From assembly GCA_023133515.1 (NCBI GenBank), contig JAGLWI010000002.1, positions 216,806 through 280,805 on the forward strand: a DNA stretch of 64,000 bases, read 5' to 3'. The notes under the pieces are model-generated. The model had not been told where the DNA came from. It did not search any database and saw only the letters and a program-made list of their open reading frames with translations. This DNA is from Candidatus Babeliales bacterium. Its GTDB lineage: Bacteria; Babelota; Babeliae; Babelales; UASB340. Positions 51,346 to 62,092 of the stretch are shown in pieces (positions within the stretch are counted from its first letter, which is position 1; the number at the start of each line of letters is the position of its first letter). The translations under genes were made by a program, and so were the position numbers.

Positions 51346-51606
51346 ATGGCAGATATTATACAAGCTATAGATTGGGTAAAAGTGGCTGCCTGTGTTGCTG
51401 CAGGGATATGTATGGGAATAGGTTCTATTGGTCCATCATTAGGACAAGGATTTATTGGTGGAAAGGCCTGTGAAAGTATAGGTAAAAGACCAGAGAGTGC
51501 TGGTTTAATTACTAGAACAATGGTTGTTGCTCTTGCATTTACAGAATCTTCAGCAATTTATGCTTTGTTGGTTGCTCTTGTGTTGATGTTTGTTATAGCA
51601 AGATAA
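51346..51606 (+). CDS. atpE: ATP synthase subunit c
   Basis: Membrane rotor-ring subunit with two helices. GSIGPSLGQGFIGGKACESIGKRPE connects helix 1 to the polar loop, and ALAFTESSAIYALLVALVL carries the ion-binding Glu 67. The polar ligands Gln 34 and Ser 68 are in the positions used by sodium-binding c-rings (Gln 32, Glu 65, Ser 66 in Ilyobacter; the same 33-residue spacing). AGAAAGGA precedes the ATG. Length 86. It starts the operon atpE-b'-b-delta-alpha; subunit a (atpB) is not upstream, where the nucleoside kinase lies instead. Confidence 0.95.
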   Translation: MADIIQAIDWVKVAACVAAGICMGIGSIGPSLGQGFIGGKACESIGKRPESAGLITRTMVVALAFTESSAIYALLVALVLMFVIAR

Positions 51607-51635
51607 ATTAAATTTAATTTAATAAAAAAATATTT

Positions 51636-51992
51636 ATGCATTTAAATTTAACATTTTTTGTACAGATAGTTAATTTTTCAATTACATATTTGTTTTTAAA
51701 CAAAATTATGTTTAGGCCGATTCTTTTATTTTTAAAGCAAAAAAAAGAGAAAGAGAAATCTTTGCAAGGAAAAATTGCTAAAAAAGAAAGCGATTTTCTT
51801 ATGTTGAATAAAAGAAAGGATGAAGATCTTATAAAATTTAGAAAGAATATGAAGGAGCAATACATTATTGCGCCAGTAAAATTGCCTAGCATTTCGTCAA
51901 AAGTTATTGGAAAAGTTGATAAGATGAAAGCTAAAAAATTGATACATATAGTAAAAGATGTTTTAATAAAAAAGGTGATGCATGTTAACTGA
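51636..51992 (+). CDS. ATP synthase subunit b'-like, shortened
   Basis: The beginning, HLNLTFFVQIVNFSITYLFLNKIMFRPILLFLKQ, is the membrane anchor and start of the stator stalk of b-type subunits. The protein then keeps only about 80 residues and ends in a basic tail, clearly shorter than the usual 150-170. It sits where b or b' is expected, between c and the second b-like gene, and overlaps the latter by eleven bases. It could be a true short stalk subunit or one in decay. Confidence 0.75.
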   Translation: MHLNLTFFVQIVNFSITYLFLNKIMFRPILLFLKQKKEKEKSLQGKIAKKESDFLMLNKRKDEDLIKFRKNMKEQYIIAPVKLPSISSKVIGKVDKMKAKKLIHIVKDVLIKKVMHVN

Positions 51993-52479
51993 ACAGATAG
52001 ATTTTTTAGGAATTCTATTTGAGTTGACTCTTTTCTACTTGCTTGTTGTTTCGGTTTACAAACTTATTAAGACATATCTTTTACCTATTTTGTATTCAGA
52101 AATCAATATAATTGAGAAGAAAAAAAAAGATCTTGAGGACAAGGATAGTTTACTTGATAAGAGTAAAGTGAAATTAAAAGAAAATATAGAGGATCAAAAA
52201 GAAAAATTTTTATTATTAGAGAAAAAAGTGGATTTGTGGAAGCAATCTATGCTGCAAGAAAATGAGGATGCAAAAGAACAAAATATCAGTCTTTTGGAAA
52301 AGGTGAAAATAAAAAGAAAAAAACAGGAGACTATTTTGAGTTTAATAAATCTTCAAAAGATTGTTGTTCCTTCGTCTATTCAATTGGCTTATAATGAGAG
52401 TCAAGAAAAGTATGGGGGTAATAAGGGTTTAGAATTGTTAAGTGAATTAATATCTGTTATTAAGCCTTCAAAAAGATAG
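51982..52479 (+). CDS. atpF: ATP synthase subunit b-like
   Basis: One N-terminal transmembrane helix (IDFLGILFELTLFYLLVVSVYKLI) followed by a long charged coiled coil (about residues 45-115), the layout of the b stator stalk. The C-terminal part (about 120-165) is more globular and less typical. Sequence conservation in this family is low, so the call depends on architecture and on lying between c/b' and delta. It may pair with the shorter b' protein as a heterodimeric stalk. Confidence 0.75.
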   Translation: MLTEQIDFLGILFELTLFYLLVVSVYKLIKTYLLPILYSEINIIEKKKKDLEDKDSLLDKSKVKLKENIEDQKEKFLLLEKKVDLWKQSMLQENEDAKEQNISLLEKVKIKRKKQETILSLINLQKIVVPSSIQLAYNESQEKYGGNKGLELLSELISVIKPSKR

Positions 52480-52537
52480 TATTTAACCATGAATTGGTTA
52501 TTTGAAAGAATTTATAAAATCAGGATGATGGGCGCAT

Positions 52538-53095
52538 ATGAATATAAAAATATATGTTATTGCAAAAAAATATGCGATTGCTTTTTTAAATTTGTATTTT
52601 GATAGAATTAGTGACAAAGATATTGAAACAATATGTAGTCTAGTGCAGTTTCTAAAGTTAAATAAGAAATTATGTATTTTTTTATGTATTCCAAGTCTTT
52701 CTGAATCTGTTAAGAAAAAAGTTTTAATAAGAGTTGCTGAAAAATTTGATTTATTTGAGCCATTAAAAAAGATGATGTTTGTTTTGTTAATTCATAAAAG
52801 AATAGAGATTTTGGAGAAAGTTCTTGAACAAGTTATAATTTACTATAGAGAGCGTAAATGTATTAAGCTGTTTAAAATTACAACATCACATCTTTTATCA
52901 AAATCTCAAAAGAATGATGTTGTAATTTTTGTAGAGGATATGGTAAAAGGAAAAATAGTTACTAAATTTTTTGTTAATTCAAAATTAATTTGTGGCTTTA
53001 GAATACAAAGTAAGAATTTTTTATGGGAGAGATCAATATCAAAACAGCTCGGTGATGTTAAAAAATCCATTTTTAAACAGGTAGGCTTATGGTAG
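52538..53095 (+). CDS. atpH: ATP synthase subunit delta
   Basis: The OSCP/delta subunit that joins F1 to the peripheral stalk. N-terminal helical domain starts with AKKYAIAFLNLYF, matching the YAxAL opening; the LLIHKRIEILEKVLEQVIIYYRE segment corresponds to the conserved NRR/xLxxIxxxF region, and the C-terminal half has GKIVTKFFVNSKLICGFRIQSKNF, the family's iGGfxixxxd strand. Length 185 fits. It overlaps atpA by seven bases. Confidence 0.88.
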   Translation: MNIKIYVIAKKYAIAFLNLYFDRISDKDIETICSLVQFLKLNKKLCIFLCIPSLSESVKKKVLIRVAEKFDLFEPLKKMMFVLLIHKRIEILEKVLEQVIIYYRERKCIKLFKITTSHLLSKSQKNDVVIFVEDMVKGKIVTKFFVNSKLICGFRIQSKNFLWERSISKQLGDVKKSIFKQVGLW

Positions 53096-54597
53096 AAAAA
53101 GAAACAGATATTATTTCGTTGCTTGAAAAAGCATTAAGTGAAAAGCCTCAAGAGAAGCTAGAAGAGATTGGAACTGTTATAAAGGTTGGAGATGGTATTT
53201 GTAAAATTTATGGTTTGGCAAATGCTGTTTATGGGGAATTGATTGATTTTGAGGGGGGAAATCAAGGGATTGTTTTAGATTTAGATGAAAATTATGTTTC
53301 TGTTGTTCTTCTTGATATTTCAATTTCTGTTGTTGAGCAAGAGGTTGTAAAAAGAACTGGAGATGTTTTTAAAGTTCCTGTAGGTGAAAAATTATTGGGT
53401 AGAGTTATTAGTGCTACAGGAAAACCTCTTGATGCTCTTGGAAAGATTGATTGTGAAGAAAAGTCTTCTTTAGAAAGGTTGGCACCAGGAATTGTTGACC
53501 GTGTTCCTGTAAAACAATCATTGGAAACAGGAATAATCGCTATAGATAGTCTTATTCCTATAGGGAAAGGGCAAAGAGAGCTTTTGATTGGAAATAGAAG
53601 TACCGGTAAAACATCGATTGTTCTTGATACAATTTGTCATCAAAAAAATAAGAATGTCATTTGTATTTACGTTTCAATTGGTCATAAGCAGGCGGATATT
53701 GCAAAAATTATTTATCGTTTAGAAAAAGACGGGGCTCTTGATTATACAATTGTAGTTAATGCTGATGCAAAAGAGACAGCATTGAATCAATTTCTTGCAC
53801 CTTATGCTGGTTGTAGTATAGGTGAATATTTTTTAAATAAAGGACGGGATGTTTTAATTATTTATGATGATTTGAGTAAACATGCTATTGCTTATCGAGA
53901 ATTATCATTGTTATTGCGACGCCCTCCTGGTCGCGAGGCTTATCCAGGTGATATTTTTTATATTCATTCACGATTATTAGAAAGGGCGTGTAAACTTTCT
54001 GATAAGAAAGGTGGTGGTTCTCTAACTGCTATTCCATTAGCTCAGACACAAGGTGATGATATTTCTGCTTATATCCCAACAAATTTAATTTCGATAACAG
54101 ATGGTCAAATATTTCTTGATACCAATCTTTTTAATCAGGGAATTAGACCAGCTGTAAGTGTTGGTTTATCAGTGTCCAGAGTTGGTGGTGCTGCTCAATC
54201 AAAAGCGATCAAAAAAGTTTCTGGATCTTTAAAATTGGAACTTGCTCAGTATAACGAGCTTTTAGCATTTGCTCAGTTTGGTTCTGAACTTGATAAAGCT
54301 AGTCAAAAGGCTTTGGATAGAGGAAGAAGAGCGTTTGAAATTTTGAAACAGCCAGAGCGTCAAACATACTCTTTTGTTGACCAAACAATGTTTTTGTTTT
54401 TGTTAAAAGAGAATTATTTGGATACTTTGGATTTGGATCAGGTAAAACCTTTTGCAATTCAATTTTCAAGTTACGTTAAAGGTACATATCCAGATTTTTA
54501 TAATCAAATTCTTGAGACAAAAGTTTTAAAAGATGATGATGAAAATAAATTGAAAAAAATGGCTGAAGAATTTAATATAATTTTTTCAAAGTCGTGA
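53089..54597 (+). CDS. atpA: ATP synthase subunit alpha
   Basis: Non-catalytic nucleotide-binding subunit of F1. Signatures: GTVIKVGDGICKIYGL, LGRVISATGKPLDALG, IGKGQRELLIGNRSTGKTS (Walker A, with GDRQTGKT changed to GNRSTGKT), LLLRRPPGREAYPGDIFYIHSRLLERA, SLTAIPLAQTQGDDISAYIPTNLISITDGQIFL and VGLSVSRVGGAAQ, which includes the arginine that reaches the catalytic site. Length 502. Gamma, beta and epsilon genes do not follow; a lipoprotein gene overlaps its stop by four bases instead. Confidence 0.96.
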   Translation: MVEKETDIISLLEKALSEKPQEKLEEIGTVIKVGDGICKIYGLANAVYGELIDFEGGNQGIVLDLDENYVSVVLLDISISVVEQEVVKRTGDVFKVPVGEKLLGRVISATGKPLDALGKIDCEEKSSLERLAPGIVDRVPVKQSLETGIIAIDSLIPIGKGQRELLIGNRSTGKTSIVLDTICHQKNKNVICIYVSIGHKQADIAKIIYRLEKDGALDYTIVVNADAKETALNQFLAPYAGCSIGEYFLNKGRDVLIIYDDLSKHAIAYRELSLLLRRPPGREAYPGDIFYIHSRLLERACKLSDKKGGGSLTAIPLAQTQGDDISAYIPTNLISITDGQIFLDTNLFNQGIRPAVSVGLSVSRVGGAAQSKAIKKVSGSLKLELAQYNELLAFAQFGSELDKASQKALDRGRRAFEILKQPERQTYSFVDQTMFLFLLKENYLDTLDLDQVKPFAIQFSSYVKGTYPDFYNQILETKVLKDDDENKLKKMAEEFNIIFSKS

Positions 54598-55043
54598 ATG
54601 TTCTGATTTTTATTCTTTTTTTTCTTTTTCTTCAGGTAGGTTGTGGACGAAAACAGAAAAACATTTTTTATTTCCCTAAAAAAGAATATGTTTTAAAAAT
54701 TAACAGATTATTTTTTCCTTCTGTAAAAGGAGTTAAAGTTGAAAAGATTGATGGAGGAAATAATATATATTGGAGATCTATTCAAGACGATGATCTGGAA
54801 ATAAAAAACGATGTAAAATTTCTTGGTTATAATGTTTATAGGTTGGTTCGATGTTATTTTGTACCTAAAAAACCTTTAAATAAAAAGCCAATAGAGAATA
54901 CTAATTTTTTAGATAATCAAATTTTGAAAGATGAATATTTAAAAAAACAAGAACAACATTGTTATTTGGTTCAAGCAGTTTTTAAAATTCATGATCGGAT
55001 ATATCAAGGACCATCAAGTCAAATAATTTGTGTTAAAAATTAA
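54594..55043 (+). CDS. Lipoprotein with fibronectin III-like fold, attached to the ATP synthase operon
   Basis: Starts at the GTG at 54594, overlapping the atpA TGA (GTGA). The N-terminus is a lipoprotein signal (FILFFLFLQVGCGRK), with Cys 17 as the likely lipidated residue. The rest, IYWRSIQDDDLEIKNDVKFLGYNVYRL and CYLVQAVFKIHDRIYQGPSS, alternates in strands like a fibronectin type III domain (GYNVYR and xxVxAVD/F... are typical), though this is by eye. The coupling to atpA would give co-expression. Function unknown. Confidence 0.72.
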   Translation: MNVLIFILFFLFLQVGCGRKQKNIFYFPKKEYVLKINRLFFPSVKGVKVEKIDGGNNIYWRSIQDDDLEIKNDVKFLGYNVYRLVRCYFVPKKPLNKKPIENTNFLDNQILKDEYLKKQEQHCYLVQAVFKIHDRIYQGPSSQIICVKN

Positions 55044-55058
55044 ATCTTTAAAAATTTT

Positions 55059-55119
55059 CCCTCCAACTTAGGACAAGCTGGAGGGTTGGGGGGGCGAACA
55101 ATACTATAAAGTATTGTTC
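55059..55119. repeat. Two tandem hairpins after the ATP synthase/lipoprotein operon
   Basis: Stem 1: 55059-55069 with 55075-55085 (11 pairs, one mismatch, loop 5), unusually GC-rich. Stem 2: 55096-55104 with 55111-55119 (9 perfect pairs, loop TATAAA). A G-run (GGGTTGGGGGGG) lies between. No strong T-run follows the first; the second is followed by ATTTAG. They probably end the plus-strand operon or the opposite ATPase gene, but could be a foreign remnant. Confidence 0.6.
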
Positions 55120-55310
55120 ATTTAGGGACTTATATTATATTTATAAAATTTATTGTAAATATAATTTCACTTTTTAAATTTCAATCTTGAAAAAAGACTA
55201 GCAATCTGACTTTATGATGTCAAGAAAAAAACTTATGTAAAATATTTTTATTTTGATTATATTTTTTTCAATTTTTTCTAAATTATCTTTTTAGAAAAGC
55301 ATTTTTTAAT

Positions 55311-57887
55311 TTATTTATAAAATTTCTTATGAATAAACCATCTTTTAGAAATTTCTATTGAAATTATTTTTACAAGTGCAAGAATTATGATTATATTCCA
55401 TTCAAAAAAACTTAAGAAGGTTGTTGAGAATAGTTTTTGCATAGTAGGAATGTAAATGGCACTCAATTGTATTAAAAAACCTGTTACAACTGCTGGTATT
55501 AACCATATGTTTGAGAATGGATTCATTTTAAAAATTGATGTTTTCATACTTCTAATAGAGAAGATATAAAATAGAGAATCTATAGCAAGAGCTGTAAAAA
55601 TTATTGTGCGGATGTGTTGTAAATCAAAGTTAAATTTTAATAAAATATAATAAACTCCAAATAAACCTATGTCTGTTATTATTCCAATTATAAAGATCAA
55701 AATTTTCATTTGTTTATTTATAACATTCTCATCTTTTCTTCTTGGTTTTTCTTTCATAATATTTGGTTCTGAAGGTTCAAAAGTTAAAGCCATATATGGA
55801 AAGCCATCAGTTACTAAATTTATCCATAAAATTTGAGATGCTAGTATTGGTAGTGGTAATCCAAAAAAAATAGAGCCACTTACTAATAATATTTCTGAGA
55901 AACTGTCTGCCAAGAGATAAACTATGACTTTTCTTATGTTATCAAATATTGTTCTTCCTTCTTTTACGGCAGCATCTATTGTTAAAAGATTATTATCAAG
56001 AAGAACCATATCAGATATTTCGTGTGTAACATCTGATCCAGCCCCTAAGGAAATCCCAATATCAGCAGCTTTTAAAGATGGTGCGTCGTTTATACCATCA
56101 CCAGTCATGGCAACTGAATGTCCACGTTTTTGCCAAGCATGGACTATTCTTATTTTATGTCGTGGATCAACACGGGCAAAAATATTAATTTTATTAATTT
56201 TATTTACCAATTCATTGTCTGAAATTTCATCTAATTCTGTTCCGGTCATAATATTTTTTTCTGTATGTTCAATTCCTGATTTTTGTGCAATTTTAGATGC
56301 AGTATCTTTGTGATCACCTGTAACAAGAGCAATATAAATTCCTGCTCCTTTTAATTCTTTTACTGTTTGTTTTGCTTGTGGTCTTAATGGATCTTCTATT
56401 CCAATGAGACCAAGAAATTCAAGTCCATAAAGATCATTTTTAAAATTTATTTTGTATGAGTCTTTCATCGCAACTGCTAAAAGTCTTAGCCCTTCTTTTG
56501 CCATCAGTTCTGCGTAATGTTTGAATCTTTTAATTTTCTCATTTCCTATGCACATATCAAAGATTTTTTCTGGGGCTCCTTTGACAATCAATCTTTCCAG
56601 ACCGTTAAATTTGTGAATAGTTGCCATATATTTTAAATCTGACGAAAATGGAATCTCATCTAGTCTTTCAAAATTTTTTCTAAGTTTTTTAATATTGATT
56701 TTAGCTTTTTGAGCCGCTTTTAAGAGAGCAATTTCTGTAGGATGACCTATTGATTTTTTTGAATCTTGTATTTGGGCATCATTATTTAAGGTGCATGATT
56801 TTAATGTTTCAATTACCTCGTCTTTTTGATCTATTTGATCGAGCGAGACATCATGATTTTTTGTAACAATTCGTGAAACTAACATGTGCCCTTGTGTAAG
56901 AGTGCCGGTTTTATCTGTACAAATTACAGAAACACTTCCTAAAGTTTCTGCAGCTATTAGATGTTTTATCAAGGCGTTTCGTTTTAGCATTCTTTGCATG
57001 CCTATGGCAAGAATTACTGTAACGCCAACTAAAAGTCCTTCAGGAATTGCTGCTACAGCAAGAGCAATAGCGATGATGATTATTTCATAAAAAGGAATTC
57101 CTTTTATAAGGCCTAAAGCAAAAATTATAAAAGAGATAATCACAAAGATTAAGCCTAACCACCAACTTAATCTTTTTATTTGTTGTTGCAGAGGAGTTGG
57201 TTTTTCTTTTGTTACAATTATAAGTTCTGCAATTTGTCCTAAATATGAATTTGAACCTGTGTCTGTAACAATTCCTTCTGCTTTTCCGCTTAAAACATTT
57301 GTACCAGAAAATGCCATGTTTATTCTGTCTCCGACAGTTACGTCTTTTTCTATTTCTTTTACTGATTTTTTTATTGGTTTTGATTCTCCTGTTAAAAGTG
57401 CTTCTTCTACTTGAAAATCTATAATATGTGTAAGACGAATATCGGCGGGAATTTTTGATCCCGCAGAAACTAAAACAATGTCCCCTGGAACCAAATTTTT
57501 TGCAGGAATAGATATTATTTTTTCGTTTCGGCGTACATTACAAAACGGGACTTCAAAAGATTTTAATGCTTGAGCTGCTTTTTCAGCTTTGAATTCTTGA
57601 ATAAATCCCAAAATTATATTTATTGCAACTGCTATTAAAATTATAATTGTATCTTTTATTTCTCCAATCAAAAAACTTAAGGCTGAGGCTATCAAAAGTA
57701 TAAACATCAAAGGACTTAAAAATTGTTTTAGAAAAATAAAAAAAGCATTTAGAGGTTTTTTTTCAGGAATAATATTAGGGCCATATTTTTGTAATCTTTT
57801 TTTTGCTTCTTTATTCGAAAGACCATTGGGTATGTTTGTTTTGAGTTCAGATATAATTTTTTCTAATTTTATTTTGTAATATTTCAT
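55311..57887 (-). CDS. P-type calcium-transporting ATPase (P2A, SERCA/PMR1-like)
   Basis: Ion pump of 858 residues with the full P-type set: LLTGES (actuator, about 164-169), phosphorylation motif CTDKTGTLTQG with Asp 325, KGAPE in the nucleotide domain, and MTGDGINDAPSLKAADIGISLG. In membrane helix 4, IPEGLL keeps the calcium-binding Glu (SERCA IPEGLP), and in helix 6, NLVTDGFPYMAL keeps the Asn, Thr and Asp of the calcium site. The N-terminal domain (NGLSNKEAKKRLQKYGPNIIPE) and the final four membrane helices are normal. Its start is preceded by AAGG, which falls in an inverted-repeat arm. It is on the lagging strand. Confidence 0.93.
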   Translation of the reverse strand: MKYYKIKLEKIISELKTNIPNGLSNKEAKKRLQKYGPNIIPEKKPLNAFFIFLKQFLSPLMFILLIASALSFLIGEIKDTIIILIAVAINIILGFIQEFKAEKAAQALKSFEVPFCNVRRNEKIISIPAKNLVPGDIVLVSAGSKIPADIRLTHIIDFQVEEALLTGESKPIKKSVKEIEKDVTVGDRINMAFSGTNVLSGKAEGIVTDTGSNSYLGQIAELIIVTKEKPTPLQQQIKRLSWWLGLIFVIISFIIFALGLIKGIPFYEIIIIAIALAVAAIPEGLLVGVTVILAIGMQRMLKRNALIKHLIAAETLGSVSVICTDKTGTLTQGHMLVSRIVTKNHDVSLDQIDQKDEVIETLKSCTLNNDAQIQDSKKSIGHPTEIALLKAAQKAKINIKKLRKNFERLDEIPFSSDLKYMATIHKFNGLERLIVKGAPEKIFDMCIGNEKIKRFKHYAELMAKEGLRLLAVAMKDSYKINFKNDLYGLEFLGLIGIEDPLRPQAKQTVKELKGAGIYIALVTGDHKDTASKIAQKSGIEHTEKNIMTGTELDEISDNELVNKINKINIFARVDPRHKIRIVHAWQKRGHSVAMTGDGINDAPSLKAADIGISLGAGSDVTHEISDMVLLDNNLLTIDAAVKEGRTIFDNIRKVIVYLLADSFSEILLVSGSIFFGLPLPILASQILWINLVTDGFPYMALTFEPSEPNIMKEKPRRKDENVINKQMKILIFIIGIITDIGLFGVYYILLKFNFDLQHIRTIIFTALAIDSLFYIFSIRSMKTSIFKMNPFSNIWLIPAVVTGFLIQLSAIYIPTMQKLFSTTFLSFFEWNIIIILALVKIISIEISKRWFIHKKFYK

Positions 57888-57896
57888 TTTATTATC

Positions 57897-57938
57897 CTTG
57901 ATAAATATTTTTTTATATTTTTTATTTTGTTTATCAAG
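57897..57938 (-). promoter_or_regulatory. 5' leader stem that could hide the ribosome site of the Ca-ATPase gene
   Basis: Arms 57897-57905 and 57930-57938 (CTTGATAAA and its complement, 9 perfect pairs) enclose a 24-base A/T loop in the leader of the gene starting at 57887. The ribosome-binding AAGG of that gene overlaps the arm next to the start. Pairing would reduce access to it. Confidence 0.4.
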
Positions 57939-58102
57939 AATTATTATTAACTGATTTGATTGTTTTTTTTCAATGAAAAAGGGAAGAATGTTTTTAAAAT
58001 AGATTTTTTTTTATTTTTCTAGCTCCTATGATTTATTTGTTAATAAACTATAACATTAACATTAAAAGTATATTTTTTTCTAATTCTGATTGGAGAATTT
58101 TT

Positions 58103-59050
58103 ATGAAACAAATAAAAATAATAAGTAAGATAAGAAAAAGCATAAGAATAAAGGAAAATATAAGAATTCCTTTATCTGTTCCGGTTAGAGTGAAAGAGGA
58201 TTATATTCAGAATTATTTACAGGCAACAAGTAATTCTGGAAGATTATTTCTTTTTGCAGGGGATCAAAAAATAGAACATTTGAATAAAGATTTTTATGGA
58301 AAAGGAATATCAAAAGAAGATGAAAATCCAGAACATCTTTTTAAAATTGCAAGCTGTGCAAGAATTGGAGCTTTTGCAACTCAGTTAGGGCTTATTTCAA
58401 AATATGCAGATGATTATAGAAATGTTAATTATATTGTAAAACTGAATTCTAAAACAGATTTATTATCAAAAAAAAATATTGATCCAATTAGTTTATCTTT
58501 AAATAGTGTTGAAGATGTAGTTAAATTTCAAAGACATTCTGGTCTTTCAATTGTTGGGGTTGGGTACACTATTTATTTAGGTAGTCAATATGAGGCAGAA
58601 ATGTTATCTCAAGCTGCTCAGATTGTTTTTAATGCTCATCAATATGGACTTATTACTGTTTTATGGATGTATCCAAGAGGTAAAGAGATAAAAGATGAAA
58701 AATCTTTTGACTTGATTGCAGGAGCGGCTGGGGTTGGAGTATGCTTGGGTACAGATTTTGTAAAAATTAATCCTCCAAACTCAAAAACAAGTATTGAGGG
58801 TGCAAAGAAATTAAAACATGTGACTATGGCTGCAGGAAGAACAAAGGTTATTTGTTCTGGAGGTAAGCTTAAAGATGAAAATAAATTTTTAATGGAACTT
58901 TCTGATCAGATTAATATTGGTGGGGCGGCGGGATGTGCCGTTGGTAGAAATGTTCATCAAAAAGATTTAGATAGTGCTATAAAATTTTGCAATAATATTG
59001 CTGCTATTGTTATAGATGGTTTAAAATTTAAAGAGATAAATAAGATATAA
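58103..59050 (+). CDS. Class I fructose-bisphosphate aldolase, DhnA/archaeal type
   Basis: The start at the ATG at 58103 (315 residues) has GGAG seven bases upstream; the longer frame from 58028 is rejected. The sequence has LFLFAGDQKIEHLN (phosphate/substrate Asp), GVGYTIYLGSQYEAEML, VLWMYPRGKEI, the Schiff-base Lys in TDFVKINPP, and the phosphate-binding GGAAGCAVGRNVHQ. These features mark the DhnA (DeoC/LacD-like) aldolases rather than the class II type common in bacteria. It fits glycolysis with tpiA and eno, though LsrF-type activity is a possible alternative. Confidence 0.88.
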   Translation: MKQIKIISKIRKSIRIKENIRIPLSVPVRVKEDYIQNYLQATSNSGRLFLFAGDQKIEHLNKDFYGKGISKEDENPEHLFKIASCARIGAFATQLGLISKYADDYRNVNYIVKLNSKTDLLSKKNIDPISLSLNSVEDVVKFQRHSGLSIVGVGYTIYLGSQYEAEMLSQAAQIVFNAHQYGLITVLWMYPRGKEIKDEKSFDLIAGAAGVGVCLGTDFVKINPPNSKTSIEGAKKLKHVTMAAGRTKVICSGGKLKDENKFLMELSDQINIGGAAGCAVGRNVHQKDLDSAIKFCNNIAAIVIDGLKFKEINKI

Positions 59051-59082
59051 GTTGATATTTTTATAAAAAATAGGGAGGTGGG

Positions 59083-59808
59083 ATGATTTTTTTTAAAAGG
59101 ATAAAAAAATATTTAAAATTTTTAAAGAGTTTGTATAAGACAAATTGGTTGTTGTTACGTGGTATGTGGAAGCTTACAAAATTGCCACAGCCTACAATTA
59201 CAGTTTTTGGAGGATCTCGCATTAAAAAAGACGATATTTATGCAAAACGTGCTTTTGAATTATCTAAGAAGTTGGTAGAAGAAGGTTTTTCTATAATTAC
59301 GGGTGGTGGTGGTGGAATAATGGAGGCGGCAAATCAAGGTGCATATGAAGCAGCGAGTGAACATGGTATAAAAAATGGTTTAAAAAAAATAAGAATGACT
59401 TCTATAGGAATAACTTTAACTAGTTTTAAAAAAGATGGTTTTGTAAATCCATATTTACAAGAAAAAATATTTATGAATCATTTCTTTTCAAGAAAATGGC
59501 TTATGGTAAGATATGCTGTTGGATTTGCTGTTTTTCCTGGTGGTTTTGGAACATTAGATGAGTTGTTTGAGATTATTACTTTAGAACAATGTTATAGAAT
59601 GCCAAAAATTCCTATTGTTTTAATGGATAAGAGATATTGGGATCCTATTATACATTGGATGAGGAGTAGAGCTTTAAAACATAACCTTGTTTCTGAAAGT
59701 GATTTAGATATTATTTATGTTACTAGTGATGTTGATAAGGCTGTAGAGATTTTATGTAAGTATTGTAAGAAGCGTAAAATGATGAAACATCCTTTATATT
59801 CAAGATAA
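59083..59808 (+). CDS. LOG-family protein (TIGR00730-like, Rossmann fold nucleotide hydrolase)
   Basis: Related to lysine decarboxylase-like/cytokinin-activating LOG proteins, which hydrolyse nucleoside 5'-monophosphates to base and ribose phosphate. Motifs: TVFGGSRIKKDD, IITGGGGGIMEAANQGAYE, and the active-site PGGFGTLDELFEIITLEQ (PGGxGTxxE) with Arg in FFSRKWLMVRYA. A GGGAGGTGGG site precedes the ATG. The first 40 residues are an extra basic/hydrophobic segment. It follows the aldolase by 32 bases, so they are probably co-transcribed. Confidence 0.9.
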   Translation: MIFFKRIKKYLKFLKSLYKTNWLLLRGMWKLTKLPQPTITVFGGSRIKKDDIYAKRAFELSKKLVEEGFSIITGGGGGIMEAANQGAYEAASEHGIKNGLKKIRMTSIGITLTSFKKDGFVNPYLQEKIFMNHFFSRKWLMVRYAVGFAVFPGGFGTLDELFEIITLEQCYRMPKIPIVLMDKRYWDPIIHWMRSRALKHNLVSESDLDIIYVTSDVDKAVEILCKYCKKRKMMKHPLYSR

Positions 59809-60125
59809 ACTTTTTTGTAAAATTTTATTTGTTTATAAAATTACTTGAATTAATCTGATAATTGTGTAACTTATTTTTTCTTAAATCTTATTTTAAAAAT
59901 ATTATTTTGTAGATTTTGTTATCTTAGATTTTTTATTCATTAAATCTTAATTATATTTGAAAAAAATCTTAGTCTTGTGGTGTAAATATTTATTGATTTT
60001 TTCTTTTTTTTAAATATAATTAATTGATAACTAGTAAACGTTAAAATTTAATAGTTTTGTTTTAATATTGTGTATTAATTTTATTAGTCAAATATAATAA
60101 TATTTTTAATTGCGGAGGGAATTTC
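59809..60125 (+). promoter_or_regulatory. 317-bp groES upstream region
   Basis: No gene visible. It carries the groESL promoter; a GCGGAGGGA ribosome site is 6-14 bases ahead of the groES ATG. I searched for the CIRCE operator (TTAGCACTC-N9-GAGTGCTAA) and did not find it, so HrcA control by the standard operator is unlikely. The region is extremely AT-rich, and no promoter pair could be chosen reliably. Confidence 0.55.
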
Positions 60126-62077
<1,952 letters not shown>

Positions 62078-62092
62078 AAAAACAATTTGAAT

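Noticed and set aside
59809-60125. Possible CIRCE operator before groES
   Set aside because: Neither TTAGCACTC nor GAGTGCTAA is present in the region.
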